Program-made: the position numbers and the translations under genes | Assembly: GCA_001723645.1 (NCBI GenBank) | Contig: MDLC01000036.1 | Location: 1 to 34,992, forward strand | Source of the DNA: Candidatus Endobugula sertula | GTDB taxonomy: Bacteria; Pseudomonadota; Gammaproteobacteria; Pseudomonadales; Cellvibrionaceae | Length of the DNA: 34,992 nucleotides | Direction of reading: 5' to 3' | Notes under the pieces: model-generated | Seen by the model: the letters and a program-made list of their open reading frames with translations, nothing else | Databases searched by the model: none | What the model was told of the DNA's origin: nothing | Shown here: piece by piece, positions 1 to 9,306 of the stretch | Layout: the number at the start of each line of letters is the position of its first letter | Numbering within the stretch: position 1 is the stretch's first letter

Positions 1-805
1 TTATCTTTATGCATTATTTGTATGAGGTGAGCAGTGATTGCTTACAGGGCTAGTTTTTGCTTGAAAATACTTGACTCAAAACGTAGTCCGTTATCAGTAA
101 TGACTTGTTCAATAGTGTATGGGGTGAGTTTGAAGCAGGTTTCAAAGAACCGCTTAGCCGTGTGGCTTGTGAGCTGAGGAACCGCCATAGCAATTGCATA
201 ATCACTCACTTCATCAATATACGTAAGGATATATCGCTTCATACCTCCCAGACGACGTTCTATCGCATCTAGGCCAACACATTCACCCACACGGCTCGCT
301 TTATAACCCTTGGGACGCCGTGGTACTTGGCTTCGCTTATAGGTTTTCGGTTTGCCCCTAGCGGGCTAACACGCATTTTATCAGGTGCCTCTTTAATTAA
401 ACGACCAATCGCGGACTCGCTGGGGCAAGCTAACTGACGCTCTGCACACCACGGCTTTAATAAGACATGTAACTGCTCTTTACCCAAGTTAGGCCGTTCG
501 CTACGCCAATGCCTAAGCTGTTTGATAATCAATGACGACCAGCAGCGTTTACGCCGAGTGTGAGGCGCTGTCGATTGACCCCTCAGCCCTTGTACACCTG
601 ACTCCCTGTAGCGCTTCTTCCAGTGATACAGCGTGCGACGACTCTTTTGGCTGTAGTCTAAAGCAGCTTCCAGCCCATGCTTATCCCAAAATGCCAGCAC
701 CTTTAGTTTGGCTTCTACTTTATCATCTATCATGTCGGCTTTTATCGCATAATCGGCAACCCGATAAAAGCCTTTAATCCATGTCCCTACGTACTGATTT
801 TGCAC
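1..805 (-). pseudogene. IS481-like DDE transposase, frameshifted, cut by window edge
   Basis: Two minus-strand reading frames together make one integrase-core transposase. The first (805 down to about 310) starts at a GTG preceded by a strong GGAGGAG ribosome site and carries the N-terminal helix-turn-helix region (TLYHWKKRYRESGVQGL). The second (from about 320 down to 40) carries the start of the catalytic core: GECVGLDAIERR, then YILTYIDEVSDYAIA and ITDNGLRFES, which hold the first two acidic catalytic positions. The frame changes near 305-325: reading RRPKGYKASRVGECVG in the second frame restores the usual junction. A TAA at 40-42 interrupts the core, yet the same frame continues as AITAHLIQIMHK to the window edge. 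With a frameshift and a stop it is very probably dead. The family call is from the overall pattern; IS481 is the best guess among rve-type families. Confidence 0.8.
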
Positions 806-851
806 TCAATCTCCTCCACGGAAAAGTGCAATATCTTTCTGAACTTATACA
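1..851 (-). mobile_element. Remnant of an IS481-like insertion sequence (left end outside window)
   Basis: The broken transposase fills most of this stretch. The outer end upstream of the transposase start is not certain. On the minus strand the run from about 851, CTGTATAAGTTCAGAAAG, is a possible terminal repeat because it begins with TGT as IS481-type ends do, but the partner end lies outside the window so it cannot be matched here. Confidence 0.5.
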
Positions 852-1223
852 GTTTGTCGTCCTTTGCCACGATGACGCTAATGGTCGGATGAAGCGGAAC
901 GTTGTCATTTTTACACTCAGACCAGCTTCCGCTTTGGATGACTTGTACTTATTTGCTCTTATTTCCATCAATGTAGTGGGTGGCGACAGGAGAAATCGAC
1001 TCAGTGCTGGAGGTGCTTGTTGGTTCAGAGGTTAAGGGGTTATTAACCCGTGAAGTGTTTTGGTAGTGGCGGGCATATGTTTTGCCTGCTGAATAATGAG
1101 GGTGGTTAGTATGGAATTAGCCTCATCGACAAGTCGTACTATACTGATCATCAATTTTCCTATACTCTTGCGTCCCTTGTATTCTATCTACCGAGAACAT
1201 GGCTTAACCCTATTATTTTTCCT
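852..1223. other. Gene-free stretch before queA
   Basis: Open frames exist on both strands here but none shows a ribosome site, recognisable motif or sensible composition, so I treat them as chance. The only supported signal is a possible promoter near the right end. Confidence 0.4.
1117..1145 (+). promoter_or_regulatory. Possible sigma70 promoter for queA-tgt
   Basis: A good -10 box TATACT (1140-1145) stands 17 bp after a weak -35 box TTAGCC (1117-1122), about 80 bp upstream of queA. The -35 matches the consensus poorly, so this is tentative. Confidence 0.3.
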
Positions 1224-2288
1224 ATGCGTCGTCAGGACTTTTCCTACTCTCTACCGGATGAATTAATTGCTTTCCAGCCCACTGAAAAGCGCTCTGGTAG
1301 TCGTTTACTGTGTTTGGACGGACATAATGGTTCAGTGTCCCATTGTCTGTTTCCACAGTTGATTGATCAATTATTTGCTGGTGATGTGATGGTCTTTAAT
1401 GATACCAGAGTGATCCCAGCCCGAGTGTTTGGTCGTAAATGCAGTGGTGGCAAGGTGGAGATTCTTGTTGAGCGGATATTGGATCAACATCATATGTTGG
1501 CGCATGTGCGTGCAAGCAAATCACCCAAGCCAGGTACGGATATTGTGTTGGAAAATGGTCAGAGTCTCCAAATAACAGGGCGTCAGGACACGTTGTTCGA
1601 CATCCAAAGTAAAACGCCTTTATTGGATTTATTGGACGAAATGGGCCATATGCCTTTACCACCTTATATTGAACGGGGAGATACTGTGGAAGATCGATCT
1701 CGTTATCAAACCGTTTATGGGCGTCATGTAGGTGCAGTCGCGGCGCCAACGGCGGGTTTGCATTTTGATGATAATATGATCCAGGCTATTGCTGACAAAG
1801 GAGTGACGATTGTGTATGTCACGCTTCATGTGGGAGCGGGAACCTTCCAGCCTGTTCGTGTTGATAATATTGACGAGCATGTGATGCATAGTGAGGTAAT
1901 CAGTTTATCGGCTACAGCCAGCGAAATCATCAATTTGGCAAAGCGTGAGGGGCGTCGGGTGGTTGCCGTAGGCACAACCAGTGTACGCTGTTTAGAATCA
2001 GTGGCACAATTTAACGGTTTTTCTGAGGGTGAAGTACTTTGTGCTTATCAAGGTGAAACCAGTATTTTTATTACTCCGGGTTATCCATTTAAAGTGGTAG
2101 ATGCGCTATTAACCAATTTCCACTTATCGGAGTCGACCCTGCTGATGCTGGTTTCTGCCTTTGCTGGGTATCAATTTACTATGTCAGCTTATCAACAGGC
2201 GATTGAAGAAAAGTATCGTTTTTTTAGTTATGGTGACGCAATGTTTATTACTCATAATCCCAGAGCAGCCGATCAGGGGCCTAAATAG
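1224..2288 (+). CDS. queA: S-adenosylmethionine:tRNA ribosyltransferase-isomerase QueA
   Basis: QueA transfers and isomerises the ribose of S-adenosylmethionine onto preQ1 at the wobble base of tRNA (Asn, Asp, His, Tyr) to give epoxyqueuosine. The 354-aa product has the family start [18 protein letters not shown], the core motifs [13 protein letters not shown] and PPYIERGD, the AAPTAGLHF block, [12 protein letters not shown], and the C-terminal [19 protein letters not shown]. Length is normal for the family. The start follows TTTTTCCT with no strong ribosome site, but the protein begins exactly where homologues do. It lies 88 bp before the conserved tgt start, the usual order, and the next enzyme upstream in the pathway is that gene's product. 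Confidence 0.97.
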   Translation: MRRQDFSYSLPDELIAFQPTEKRSGSRLLCLDGHNGSVSHCLFPQLIDQLFAGDVMVFNDTRVIPARVFGRKCSGGKVEILVERILDQHHMLAHVRASKSPKPGTDIVLENGQSLQITGRQDTLFDIQSKTPLLDLLDEMGHMPLPPYIERGDTVEDRSRYQTVYGRHVGAVAAPTAGLHFDDNMIQAIADKGVTIVYVTLHVGAGTFQPVRVDNIDEHVMHSEVISLSATASEIINLAKREGRRVVAVGTTSVRCLESVAQFNGFSEGEVLCAYQGETSIFITPGYPFKVVDALLTNFHLSESTLLMLVSAFAGYQFTMSAYQQAIEEKYRFFSYGDAMFITHNPRAADQGPK

Positions 2289-2298
2289 CACTCAATAA

Positions 2299-3525
<1,227 letters not shown>

Positions 3526-3528
3526 TAC

Positions 3529-3579
3529 GGTATTCAAGTGTCCTCCAGGGCGCAGCTCCTAAAAAATGCTTGAATAACC
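3529..3579. repeat. Imperfect inverted repeat after tgt
   Basis: GGTATTCAAG (3529-3538) and CTTGAATAACC (3569-3579) are inverted copies with one bulged A, enclosing about 30 bases. It starts just after the tgt stop, where yajC would be expected. It has no T-run directly after it, so it is a weak terminator candidate. Confidence 0.4.
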
Positions 3580-3580
3580 A

Positions 3581-3608
3581 TACCCATGTCTCCATAAATG
3601 GGTATAAT
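3581..3608 (+). promoter_or_regulatory. Hairpin overlapping a consensus -10 box before secD
   Basis: TACCCAT (3581-3587) pairs with ATGGGTA (3598-3604) around a 10-base loop. The right arm runs into a perfect TATAAT (3603-3608), about 90 bp before the secD start. No good -35 box is visible at 16-18 bp. It could be the secDF promoter, an operator, or both. Confidence 0.35.
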
Positions 3609-3695
3609 GCCGAGCCTTTATTTTAATAATAGTAGAGTTAATGGTATTGGCTATTATTTGGCTGGTACCACAAACATGAGACGTTTGTTATTCCT

Positions 3696-5585
3696 ATGCT
3701 AAATCGTTATCCCCTATGGAAATACCTCTTGGTTGTGGCCATCCTTGTATTGAGCCTGGTTTACTCAGCGGCTAATTTATATGCTCCTGACCCCGCCATA
3801 CAAATCTCAGGCGCTTCCAGTGCACTGGAAATGAATACTCTCACTTTAGGAAAAGTCACTAAGGCTTTAAAGGCTAATGACATAGAATATTTTGGTGAGA
3901 CCCTTACGAATAAGAGTATTCTCGTGCGTTTGCGTGATAAAGATCAACAACTGGCCGCCAAAGAAACCATTAAGGGTGTCTTAAGGGACAATTATGTCGT
4001 GGCTTTAAATATGGCGCCAACCACACCCCATTGGCTGAGAAATATAGGGGCCTCACCCATGAAGTTGGGGTTAGATTTGTCGGGGGGTGTGCACTTTTTA
4101 CTGGAGGTGAATACTGATACCGTTGTGTCTGATCGGCTTAAGTCGATACCTGCAAAGCTAAAGGAACGTTTACGTGGTGAAAATATTCGTTACCGTTCTG
4201 TGAGTGTTAATCAAAGTGGTCAAATAGTTGGTGTTTTTAAAACGGCTGAACTGCGTGATAAAGCCTCCAGTGTGTTCCGCTCTGAGTTATCTCAAGCCTC
4301 TCATTCTCTGGCTGCACAATATACTTATGAAAGAACCGAGGAAATGGGTAATTTTTATATTCGAGTACGCATGACAGAAGAAGCCATTCGTGAAGTTGAA
4401 GACTATACCGTTGCACAAAACTTAACCACTTTGCGTAATCGAGTCAATGAATTGGGTGTTTCTGAGCCTATTGTCCAACGACAGGGACGTAAGCGTATTG
4501 TGGTCGAGCTTCCTGGTGTACAGGATACCGCTGAGGCGAAGCGCATTATTGGTAAAACAGCCAATTTGGAATTTCGTTTGGAGGCCAAACCACGCGCTTC
4601 CTCAACCAGTAAGGAAAAGTTTGAATATCGAGACGAAGACGAACAACGGGCAACAGGTGGAGCTTATCTCGAACGTAAAGTGGTTATCAATGGAACCAAT
4701 GTCTCCTCTGCCCAGGCGGGCTTTGGTCCTGAGTCTAATCTGCCTGAGGTTAACATTAGTCTGGATAGTGAAGGTGGGGCCAAAATGCACCGTAATACTC
4801 GGGGTAGTAATGTCGGGCGTCGTCTGGGGGTGTTATTTATCGAGTATAAAACCCGAACTCAGGATAAAAAAGGTCGTCCACTGGAGAAGCCTGTACAAAT
4901 TATCGAGAAAAAAATTATCAGTTTGGCAACCATCCAATCTGCTCTCAATGCTCAGTTCCGTATTACAGGTTTAAATTCACCAGCAGAAGCGTCTGAATTA
5001 GCTTTGCTGTTGCGTGCTGGGGCTTTGGCTGCTCCAATGACCTTCGTGCAGGAGAGCACTATTGGACCATCTCTGGGTGAGGAGAATATTAAACTGGGTG
5101 TTATATCGGTTCAACTGGGTTTAGCCTTGGTTTTTATTTTTATGCTCTTGTATTATCGAGTCTTTGGTTTTGCAGCTAATTTTGCTTTGGTTTTTAACTT
5201 GGTATTACTTGTCGCAATCATGTCTTTATTGGGTGCAACCTTAACGCTTCCTGGTATAGCCGGAATTGTATTAACTGTAGGTATGGCGGTGGATGCGAAT
5301 GTGCTGATTTTCTCAAGGATTAAAGAAGAATTAAAGCAAGGACTGTCACCGCAAATGGCGATTGATGCAGGGTTTAACCGGGCATTTACCACGATTCTTG
5401 ATGCCAATTTGACCACATTGATTGTTGCTGTGATTCTTTATGGTATTGGTACTGGCCCGGTTAAGGGGTTTGCAATTACACTAGCGATAGGTATTTTGAC
5501 GTCTATGTTTACAGCGATTTGGGGCACACGAGCGGTAGTTAATCTGGTATATGGCGGACGTTCAGTACAAAAATTGTGGATTTGA
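3696..5585 (+). CDS. secD: Protein translocase subunit SecD
   Basis: SecD works with SecF in the inner membrane, using the proton-motive force to help pull preproteins out of SecYEG. The 629-aa product starts MLNRYPLWKYLLV as in enterobacteria. It has an N-terminal membrane segment (about 9-28), a large periplasmic part beginning with LGLDLSGGVHFLLEV, and a C-terminal bundle of five membrane segments (about 463-620) including GIAGIVLTVGMAVDANVLIF, the RND-type signature with the key aspartate. Slightly longer than the E. coli protein (615). It follows tgt without yajC and precedes secF by 70 bp, so the two are probably co-transcribed. Confidence 0.97.
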   Translation: MLNRYPLWKYLLVVAILVLSLVYSAANLYAPDPAIQISGASSALEMNTLTLGKVTKALKANDIEYFGETLTNKSILVRLRDKDQQLAAKETIKGVLRDNYVVALNMAPTTPHWLRNIGASPMKLGLDLSGGVHFLLEVNTDTVVSDRLKSIPAKLKERLRGENIRYRSVSVNQSGQIVGVFKTAELRDKASSVFRSELSQASHSLAAQYTYERTEEMGNFYIRVRMTEEAIREVEDYTVAQNLTTLRNRVNELGVSEPIVQRQGRKRIVVELPGVQDTAEAKRIIGKTANLEFRLEAKPRASSTSKEKFEYRDEDEQRATGGAYLERKVVINGTNVSSAQAGFGPESNLPEVNISLDSEGGAKMHRNTRGSNVGRRLGVLFIEYKTRTQDKKGRPLEKPVQIIEKKIISLATIQSALNAQFRITGLNSPAEASELALLLRAGALAAPMTFVQESTIGPSLGEENIKLGVISVQLGLALVFIFMLLYYRVFGFAANFALVFNLVLLVAIMSLLGATLTLPGIAGIVLTVGMAVDANVLIFSRIKEELKQGLSPQMAIDAGFNRAFTTILDANLTTLIVAVILYGIGTGPVKGFAITLAIGILTSMFTAIWGTRAVVNLVYGGRSVQKLWI

Positions 5586-5655
5586 TTCTGTTAATCATAA
5601 TATTTCCCCTTACTGACTTATTTAATAAAGTGATTTTTAAAAAGAAGATAGCGCA

Positions 5656-6591
5656 ATGTCTAAGCATGACAGTACAGTAGAAAAAAATATTAATTTTATG
5701 GGCCAGCGTTTTATCGCAATGGTTTTTTCTGGCCTATTGTTGATAGCCTCTATTGGATCTTTAGTCGTTAATGGTCTGCAATTTGGTTTAGATTTTACAG
5801 GGGGCTTGCAGATAGAAGCTGAGTTTGCCGAGAAAGCTGATTTGGAAAAAGTGCGCACAATATTGGCAGAAAGTGGATTTGCTGATGCCAGTATTGTGTA
5901 TTTTGGTGCTGAAACAGAAGTGATGGTCAGGACGCAGCAAGAGTTAAAAAAGGGAGTGAAGGAAAAAATACTCTCTGCTTTGGAAGCTTCCACTGATAGC
6001 GGTGTAACGATTAAACGCATCGAGTTTGTGGGGCCTCAAGTAGGGGATGAGTTACGTGACCAAGGGGGTATTGGCATGCTCTTCGCTCTAGCTGTTGTCA
6101 TGGCTTACGTGGCTTTACGTTTTCAATTTAAATTCTCTGTAGCTGCTGTAGCTGCGTTGATCCACGATGTCATTATTGTCCTGGGTATTTTTTCTATTTT
6201 TAAGTTTGATTTTGATTTAACGGTGTTAGCGGCAGTGCTGGCGGTAATTGGTTATTCTCTGAATGACACTATTGTTGTCTCTGACCGTATTCGTGAAAAC
6301 TTTCGCAAACTACGTACTGGTTCAGCGGTTGAAATTATCAATACTTCTTTAACTCAAACATTAGGACGTACCTTGGTGACATCATTGACAACGATGCTGG
6401 TATTATTGGCATTATTCTTTGTTGGTGGTGAACTGATTCATGCTTTTTCTATCGCTTTGATTATTGGTATTGTTGTGGGTACTTATTCATCCATCTACGT
6501 AGCCGCTAACGTCTTGTTGTTGATGCAAATTACTAAAGAAGATCTTATCGTGCCTGTTAAGGAGGGTGCTGAGTTTGATGATTTACCTTAA
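5656..6591 (+). CDS. secF: Protein translocase subunit SecF
   Basis: Partner of SecD in the accessory translocase complex of the inner membrane. The 311-aa protein has a first membrane segment (about 18-36), the SecF motif LQFGLDFTGGLQIEAEF, a short periplasmic domain, then five membrane segments from about 133, including VLAVIGYSLNDTIVVSDRIRE, the counterpart of the SecD proton-relay motif. The start follows AAAGAAGATAGCG. The usual downstream suhB or other housekeeping gene is absent; a gene-poor stretch follows. Confidence 0.97.
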   Translation: MSKHDSTVEKNINFMGQRFIAMVFSGLLLIASIGSLVVNGLQFGLDFTGGLQIEAEFAEKADLEKVRTILAESGFADASIVYFGAETEVMVRTQQELKKGVKEKILSALEASTDSGVTIKRIEFVGPQVGDELRDQGGIGMLFALAVVMAYVALRFQFKFSVAAVAALIHDVIIVLGIFSIFKFDFDLTVLAAVLAVIGYSLNDTIVVSDRIRENFRKLRTGSAVEIINTSLTQTLGRTLVTSLTTMLVLLALFFVGGELIHAFSIALIIGIVVGTYSSIYVAANVLLLMQITKEDLIVPVKEGAEFDDLP

Positions 6592-6700
6592 CCCCTCTAA
6601 ACATTTAATGTGTCATATGAGATGCTTTTTGTCATATGGTCTACGACCTCTACTGGGTTGGAGATGTTGAGGCTCAAAGGTATTTGATGTTTATAAAGTC

Positions 6701-6880
6701 GTGAAAGTCCTTATATTTCAGCAAATTACGCGAACTTTGAGATCTTTTTTGCCTCACGAAAGCGGAGAAGAGTCCGGATCGTACGAGTTTGCTTTTTTAT
6801 TTCAACAACTTAGCGTGAAACGTCGATATGCTCTGGGATCTGATAAGCGTTTTAATTATTGCCTGCCCCCAATGAGTTAG
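6701..6880 (+). CDS. Doubtful short ORF, 59 aa
   Basis: A GTG-started frame of 59 residues whose composition looks protein-like (basic N-terminal part, then HESGEESGSYEFAFLFQQL, ending in a basic tail). The frame stays open a further 14 codons upstream without a better start. No ribosome site precedes it and I recognise no family. It could be a small protein, the end of a decayed gene, or chance. Confidence 0.18.
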   Translation: MKVLIFQQITRTLRSFLPHESGEESGSYEFAFLFQQLSVKRRYALGSDKRFNYCLPPMS

Positions 6881-6884
6881 TTAG

Positions 6885-6900
6885 TATGCAATATTGCATA
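6885..6900. promoter_or_regulatory. Perfect 16-bp palindrome, candidate operator
   Basis: TATGCAATATTGCATA is a perfect dyad with no loop, typical in size for a dimeric repressor or activator site. It lies about 100 bp upstream of the possible promoter of the lipoprotein genes. Two more small dyads, TGTACA and ATGCAT, follow within 30 bases. No regulator gene is nearby, so what binds is unknown. Confidence 0.4.
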
Positions 6901-7003
6901 ACATTTATACAGCATGTACAATGCATTTCGCCAAGAAATTGTTTTTTGGCGTCATCAAAACAAAGGGATTTTGCACTTTCCCAGTAAACAACGTCCCCTT
7001 GTA

Positions 7004-7033
7004 TTAACTGTATCGAGGTACTCCCTCTATATA
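7004..7033 (+). promoter_or_regulatory. Possible promoter of the lipoprotein pair
   Basis: TTAACT (7004-7009) and TATATA (7028-7033) with an 18-bp spacer, in AT-rich DNA about 27 bp before the first lipoprotein start. AT-rich context makes chance matches likely. Confidence 0.3.
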
Positions 7034-7059
7034 TAAAAATAAATAAAAAAGGAATCGTA

Positions 7060-7623
7060 ATGAAGTATTTAGCAATAATTTTTTCTGCATTTATATTAAC
7101 TGCTTGCGGTAGCACATTAAAAATAACCAAACCACAAGAAAATGGCTATTATCAGACGAAAACGAAGGTAGCGCCAGAATCAATTTTAGTCTCTGAGAAA
7201 GTTGATCTTGCAAAATATAAGTCGATGTATTTTGCAAAAGTAGATTATGAAAATGATAAGAAATACTTAGATTTTTATAAGTCTTCAATCGAGAATATTA
7301 ATTACTTTGATAAGGTATTAACTCAAACGGATATGGAACAAATGATCTTATCGAAGGGGTTAGCAGATAAAGTGACCAGCGTTTCAGATAATATTGGCTT
7401 ATATCATGCGCAAAAAAATTTAGGTGACTTTTTAATTGGTGAGCTGAATACACAACATAAGGGTGGTTATGACTATGAAGCACAATTAAAGGTAATTGAC
7501 CCTAGTAATGGAAAAGTATTATTTCACGTACAGAATAAAGCTCGTAATTGGGATGGCCTTGACCAACCATTATTTTTGCCAGTGTTTAATGCTTTTATCG
7601 ATTGGTTAAAAGCTAATTCCTAA
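7060..7623 (+). CDS. Putative lipoprotein of unknown function (187 aa)
   Basis: A short basic start (MKY), a hydrophobic stretch and the lipobox ILTAC (Cys16) followed by GST mark a lipoprotein signal peptide; residue +2 is Gly, which does not favour inner-membrane retention, so the outer membrane is the likelier site. The mature part is mostly soluble, with a predicted small-domain pattern ending in YEAQLKVIDPSNGKVLFHV, a layout common in small envelope lipoproteins that assemble into beta sheets. I do not recognise the family. The start has GGA nine bases upstream. It is followed 16 bp later by another lipoprotein gene on the same strand, so they are probably one transcript. Both are richer in A+T than the sec and leu genes. 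Confidence 0.8.
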   Translation: MKYLAIIFSAFILTACGSTLKITKPQENGYYQTKTKVAPESILVSEKVDLAKYKSMYFAKVDYENDKKYLDFYKSSIENINYFDKVLTQTDMEQMILSKGLADKVTSVSDNIGLYHAQKNLGDFLIGELNTQHKGGYDYEAQLKVIDPSNGKVLFHVQNKARNWDGLDQPLFLPVFNAFIDWLKANS

Positions 7624-7639
7624 ACTCTTATGGTTTTAT

Positions 7640-8164
7640 ATGAATATTAGTATTTTTTGTATTTTTGTTGTTCTTCTTATCGGTGGGTGTGCCTCGAATA
7701 GCTATGAAGAGCTTAGTGATATTCCTGACTTAGAAAACGTTAAGAAATTGCCCAAGGTCAATATAATTTCACCCGCTGGGTATGATTATTATCAGTATAT
7801 TTTTAAGGACTTAGAGGTTTTTGAAGAAGTGTTAGCGGGATATACAGATGAAGGGTTGGAGATAAGAATTCAAAGGGACTCATCACCAGTTAATCAAGAG
7901 GCAAGCGCTGGATCATTAATGATATCGGCTGCGACTTTATTTTTAGTGCCAGCGGTTGGGCAGTTTGAAGAAAGCCTACATTTTTCTGTTTATGAAGACG
8001 CAAAGAAAATAAAAACCTATAGCTATAGTACTAAAAAATATCTATCTGTTGGGCTTTTTAGTAGCTCTGATTCTGTAGATGATTCTACTATTTCAAAAAA
8101 AATTGATACTGATATAATTAAAGTATTCATCGGTGAGTTTTCAGAAGACTATCATCAATTATAA
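7640..8164 (+). CDS. Putative lipoprotein of unknown function (174 aa)
   Basis: Begins MNISIFCIFVVLLIGGCAS; IGGC is a lipobox with Cys17. After a short linker the protein has a small alpha/beta-like region, a hydrophobic segment GSLMISAATLFLVPAVGQ (about 92-109) that may be a membrane or buried helix, and a strand-rich end. This layout, a lipobox with a central hydrophobic segment ending in a proline-rich turn, is seen in several uncharacterised lipoprotein families, but I cannot name one. It is second in a likely two-gene operon and shares low GC with the first gene. The two proteins show no clear sequence similarity by eye. Confidence 0.78.
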   Translation: MNISIFCIFVVLLIGGCASNSYEELSDIPDLENVKKLPKVNIISPAGYDYYQYIFKDLEVFEEVLAGYTDEGLEIRIQRDSSPVNQEASAGSLMISAATLFLVPAVGQFEESLHFSVYEDAKKIKTYSYSTKKYLSVGLFSSSDSVDDSTISKKIDTDIIKVFIGEFSEDYHQL

Positions 8165-8234
8165 ATTTACTTATTGTTATGGGAAATTTTATAGGTAAAT
8201 CGGAGGCTGTAAACAACTCTGTATATTTGCCAGT

Positions 8235-8620
8235 TTAGATATAATTTGACAACAATCGCCCATCAAACTCTATCATAAAGTGATTCAATGCCAAGTGCCA
8301 ATTATGGATTGGCATTGTCCATTTTTTGACGCCTCCTGTATGGCAAGACAAACCACCTTTTTAGCCGCATCGTGAGGGAATAACTTCCGCTTTTTCGTCG
8401 TCTTACCAATGATGCAACTGCATTGGTTGTATAGATTGCCTTGAGAATCCTTTCAGGGTAGATGAATATCGCATTAGATAAGCGGTTAAGGCCATCCACA
8501 CAAGCAATCAGAATCGTTAAGTCCTCGGTTTTGTAACTCAGTTAACATGCCTCTAGCCAGAATTGAGTCGCCTTCATTTGCTGACAACCACATGCCTAAT
8601 TGTGCCCATTTCCCTAACAT
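8235..8620 (-). pseudogene. IS256-family transposase remnant, internally deleted and frameshifted
   Basis: Pieces of a Mutator/IS256 transposase are readable on the minus strand in several frames. From 8620 downward: LGMWLSANEGDS and LTELQNRGLND; after a shift near 8513, ILIACVDGLNRLSNAI; then directly YPERILKAIYTTNAVASL, which in intact proteins lies over 100 residues later; after a shift near 8400, KKRKLFPHDAAKKVVCLAIQ; after a shift in the A-run near 8325, KWTMPIHNWHLALNHF and a stop at 8235-8237. The order and motifs match the family closely, and the join shows an internal deletion. Only about 130 codons remain, so it is inactive. Confidence 0.85.
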
Positions 8621-8862
8621 GTGTCACTCCCCCTTAAAATAGAGGCATTGGTCATTATTTTTTTATGACAATGTATGGTTTTCCAGCGCTATTTTTCTAA
8701 AAAATAATTTTCTAGAGTATAACGTTATTAGAAACTCAGGTGAAATAGCTATTTTGTTGGTAAAGTTTGGCATTCTCTTGAGATTTATACATTGACTCAT
8801 ATCCCTTAGGCTTATATTAAAAAACTTTACTATACTTTAAGAGTAACTGGGATGAAGGGGCG
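8621..8862. other. AT-rich spacer upstream of the msh block
   Basis: No gene seen. It separates the IS256 remnant from the pilin genes and contains the likely promoter of the msh block. Confidence 0.4.
8792..8820 (+). promoter_or_regulatory. Likely promoter of the mshC-Q block
   Basis: TTGACT (8792-8797), 17-bp spacer, TATTAA (8815-8820), about 40 bp before the first pilin gene. A second -10-like TATACT at 8831-8836 follows but lacks a good -35. Confidence 0.4.
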
Positions 8863-9306
8863 TTGGCAGAAGCTTTTGTGTCTATTGATGATCAAACAGG
8901 TTTTACTCTACTAGAATTAATAGCGGTATTGGTTATTACTGGTATATTGGCGGTTTCAGTTTCTTTGCGCTTTTCAGCAACGGATGTTGACCTGCAGGCC
9001 GCAAAAAGTGACCTCTTGGCTGCTCTTATTTTTGCCCGTGAAATCGCTATGGCTCGAAGTGATGGTTCTGCCAACGTGGTTGTGGTGACGACGTCAAACT
9101 CTATTGATGTTCAAGTTAATGGTGTAAGTATTAGTAGTAGTTATCAGTCTTATCCTTTAAGTTTACCGTCGAATGTTAGTCTCAGTTCAGGGATAGGTAG
9201 TTTAGCCTTTAATAGGTTAGGTGAAGCTGCAGAACACTTATTTACTTTAACACAGGGAAGCTTTAGCGAATCCATCACGGTAAGTGGAGTAGGTTATGCT
9301 TACTAA
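8863..9306 (+). CDS. mshC: MshC-like type IV minor prepilin
   Basis: After a short leader the protein has TGFTLLELIAVLVITGILAVS, the class III prepilin signature: cleavage after Gly by the prepilin peptidase, Glu at mature position 5 and a hydrophobic helix. At 147 aa with a GspH/FimT-like body it fits MshC, first of the C-D-O-P-Q run in MSHA loci. The start is odd. The in-frame start is TTG at 8863 and gives an acidic leader (EAFVSIDDQ), whereas an ATG at 8852, out of frame, would give a basic leader MKGRWQKLLCLLMIKQ that meets the GFTLLEL motif only after a one-base shift. Its end overlaps mshD by 11 bp. Confidence 0.75.
   Translation: MAEAFVSIDDQTGFTLLELIAVLVITGILAVSVSLRFSATDVDLQAAKSDLLAALIFAREIAMARSDGSANVVVVTTSNSIDVQVNGVSISSSYQSYPLSLPSNVSLSSGIGSLAFNRLGEAAEHLFTLTQGSFSESITVSGVGYAY

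Larger units (their letters stand above)
6592..7059. other. Gene-poor stretch between secF and lipoprotein genes
   Basis: It holds a direct repeat TGTCATATG (two copies around 6611-6646), a short open frame with no ribosome site (6701-6880), a perfect palindrome and a possible promoter, described separately. No recognisable gene on either strand. Confidence 0.5.

Noticed and set aside
781-1035. 84-aa open frame on the plus strand beside the IS481-like remnant
   Set aside because: It overlaps the transposase start region antisense, has no ribosome site and no recognisable motif.
6852-7130. 92-aa minus-strand frame across the lipoprotein promoter region
   Set aside because: It overlaps the start of a better supported lipoprotein gene and covers the palindrome and promoter; no ribosome site or family.
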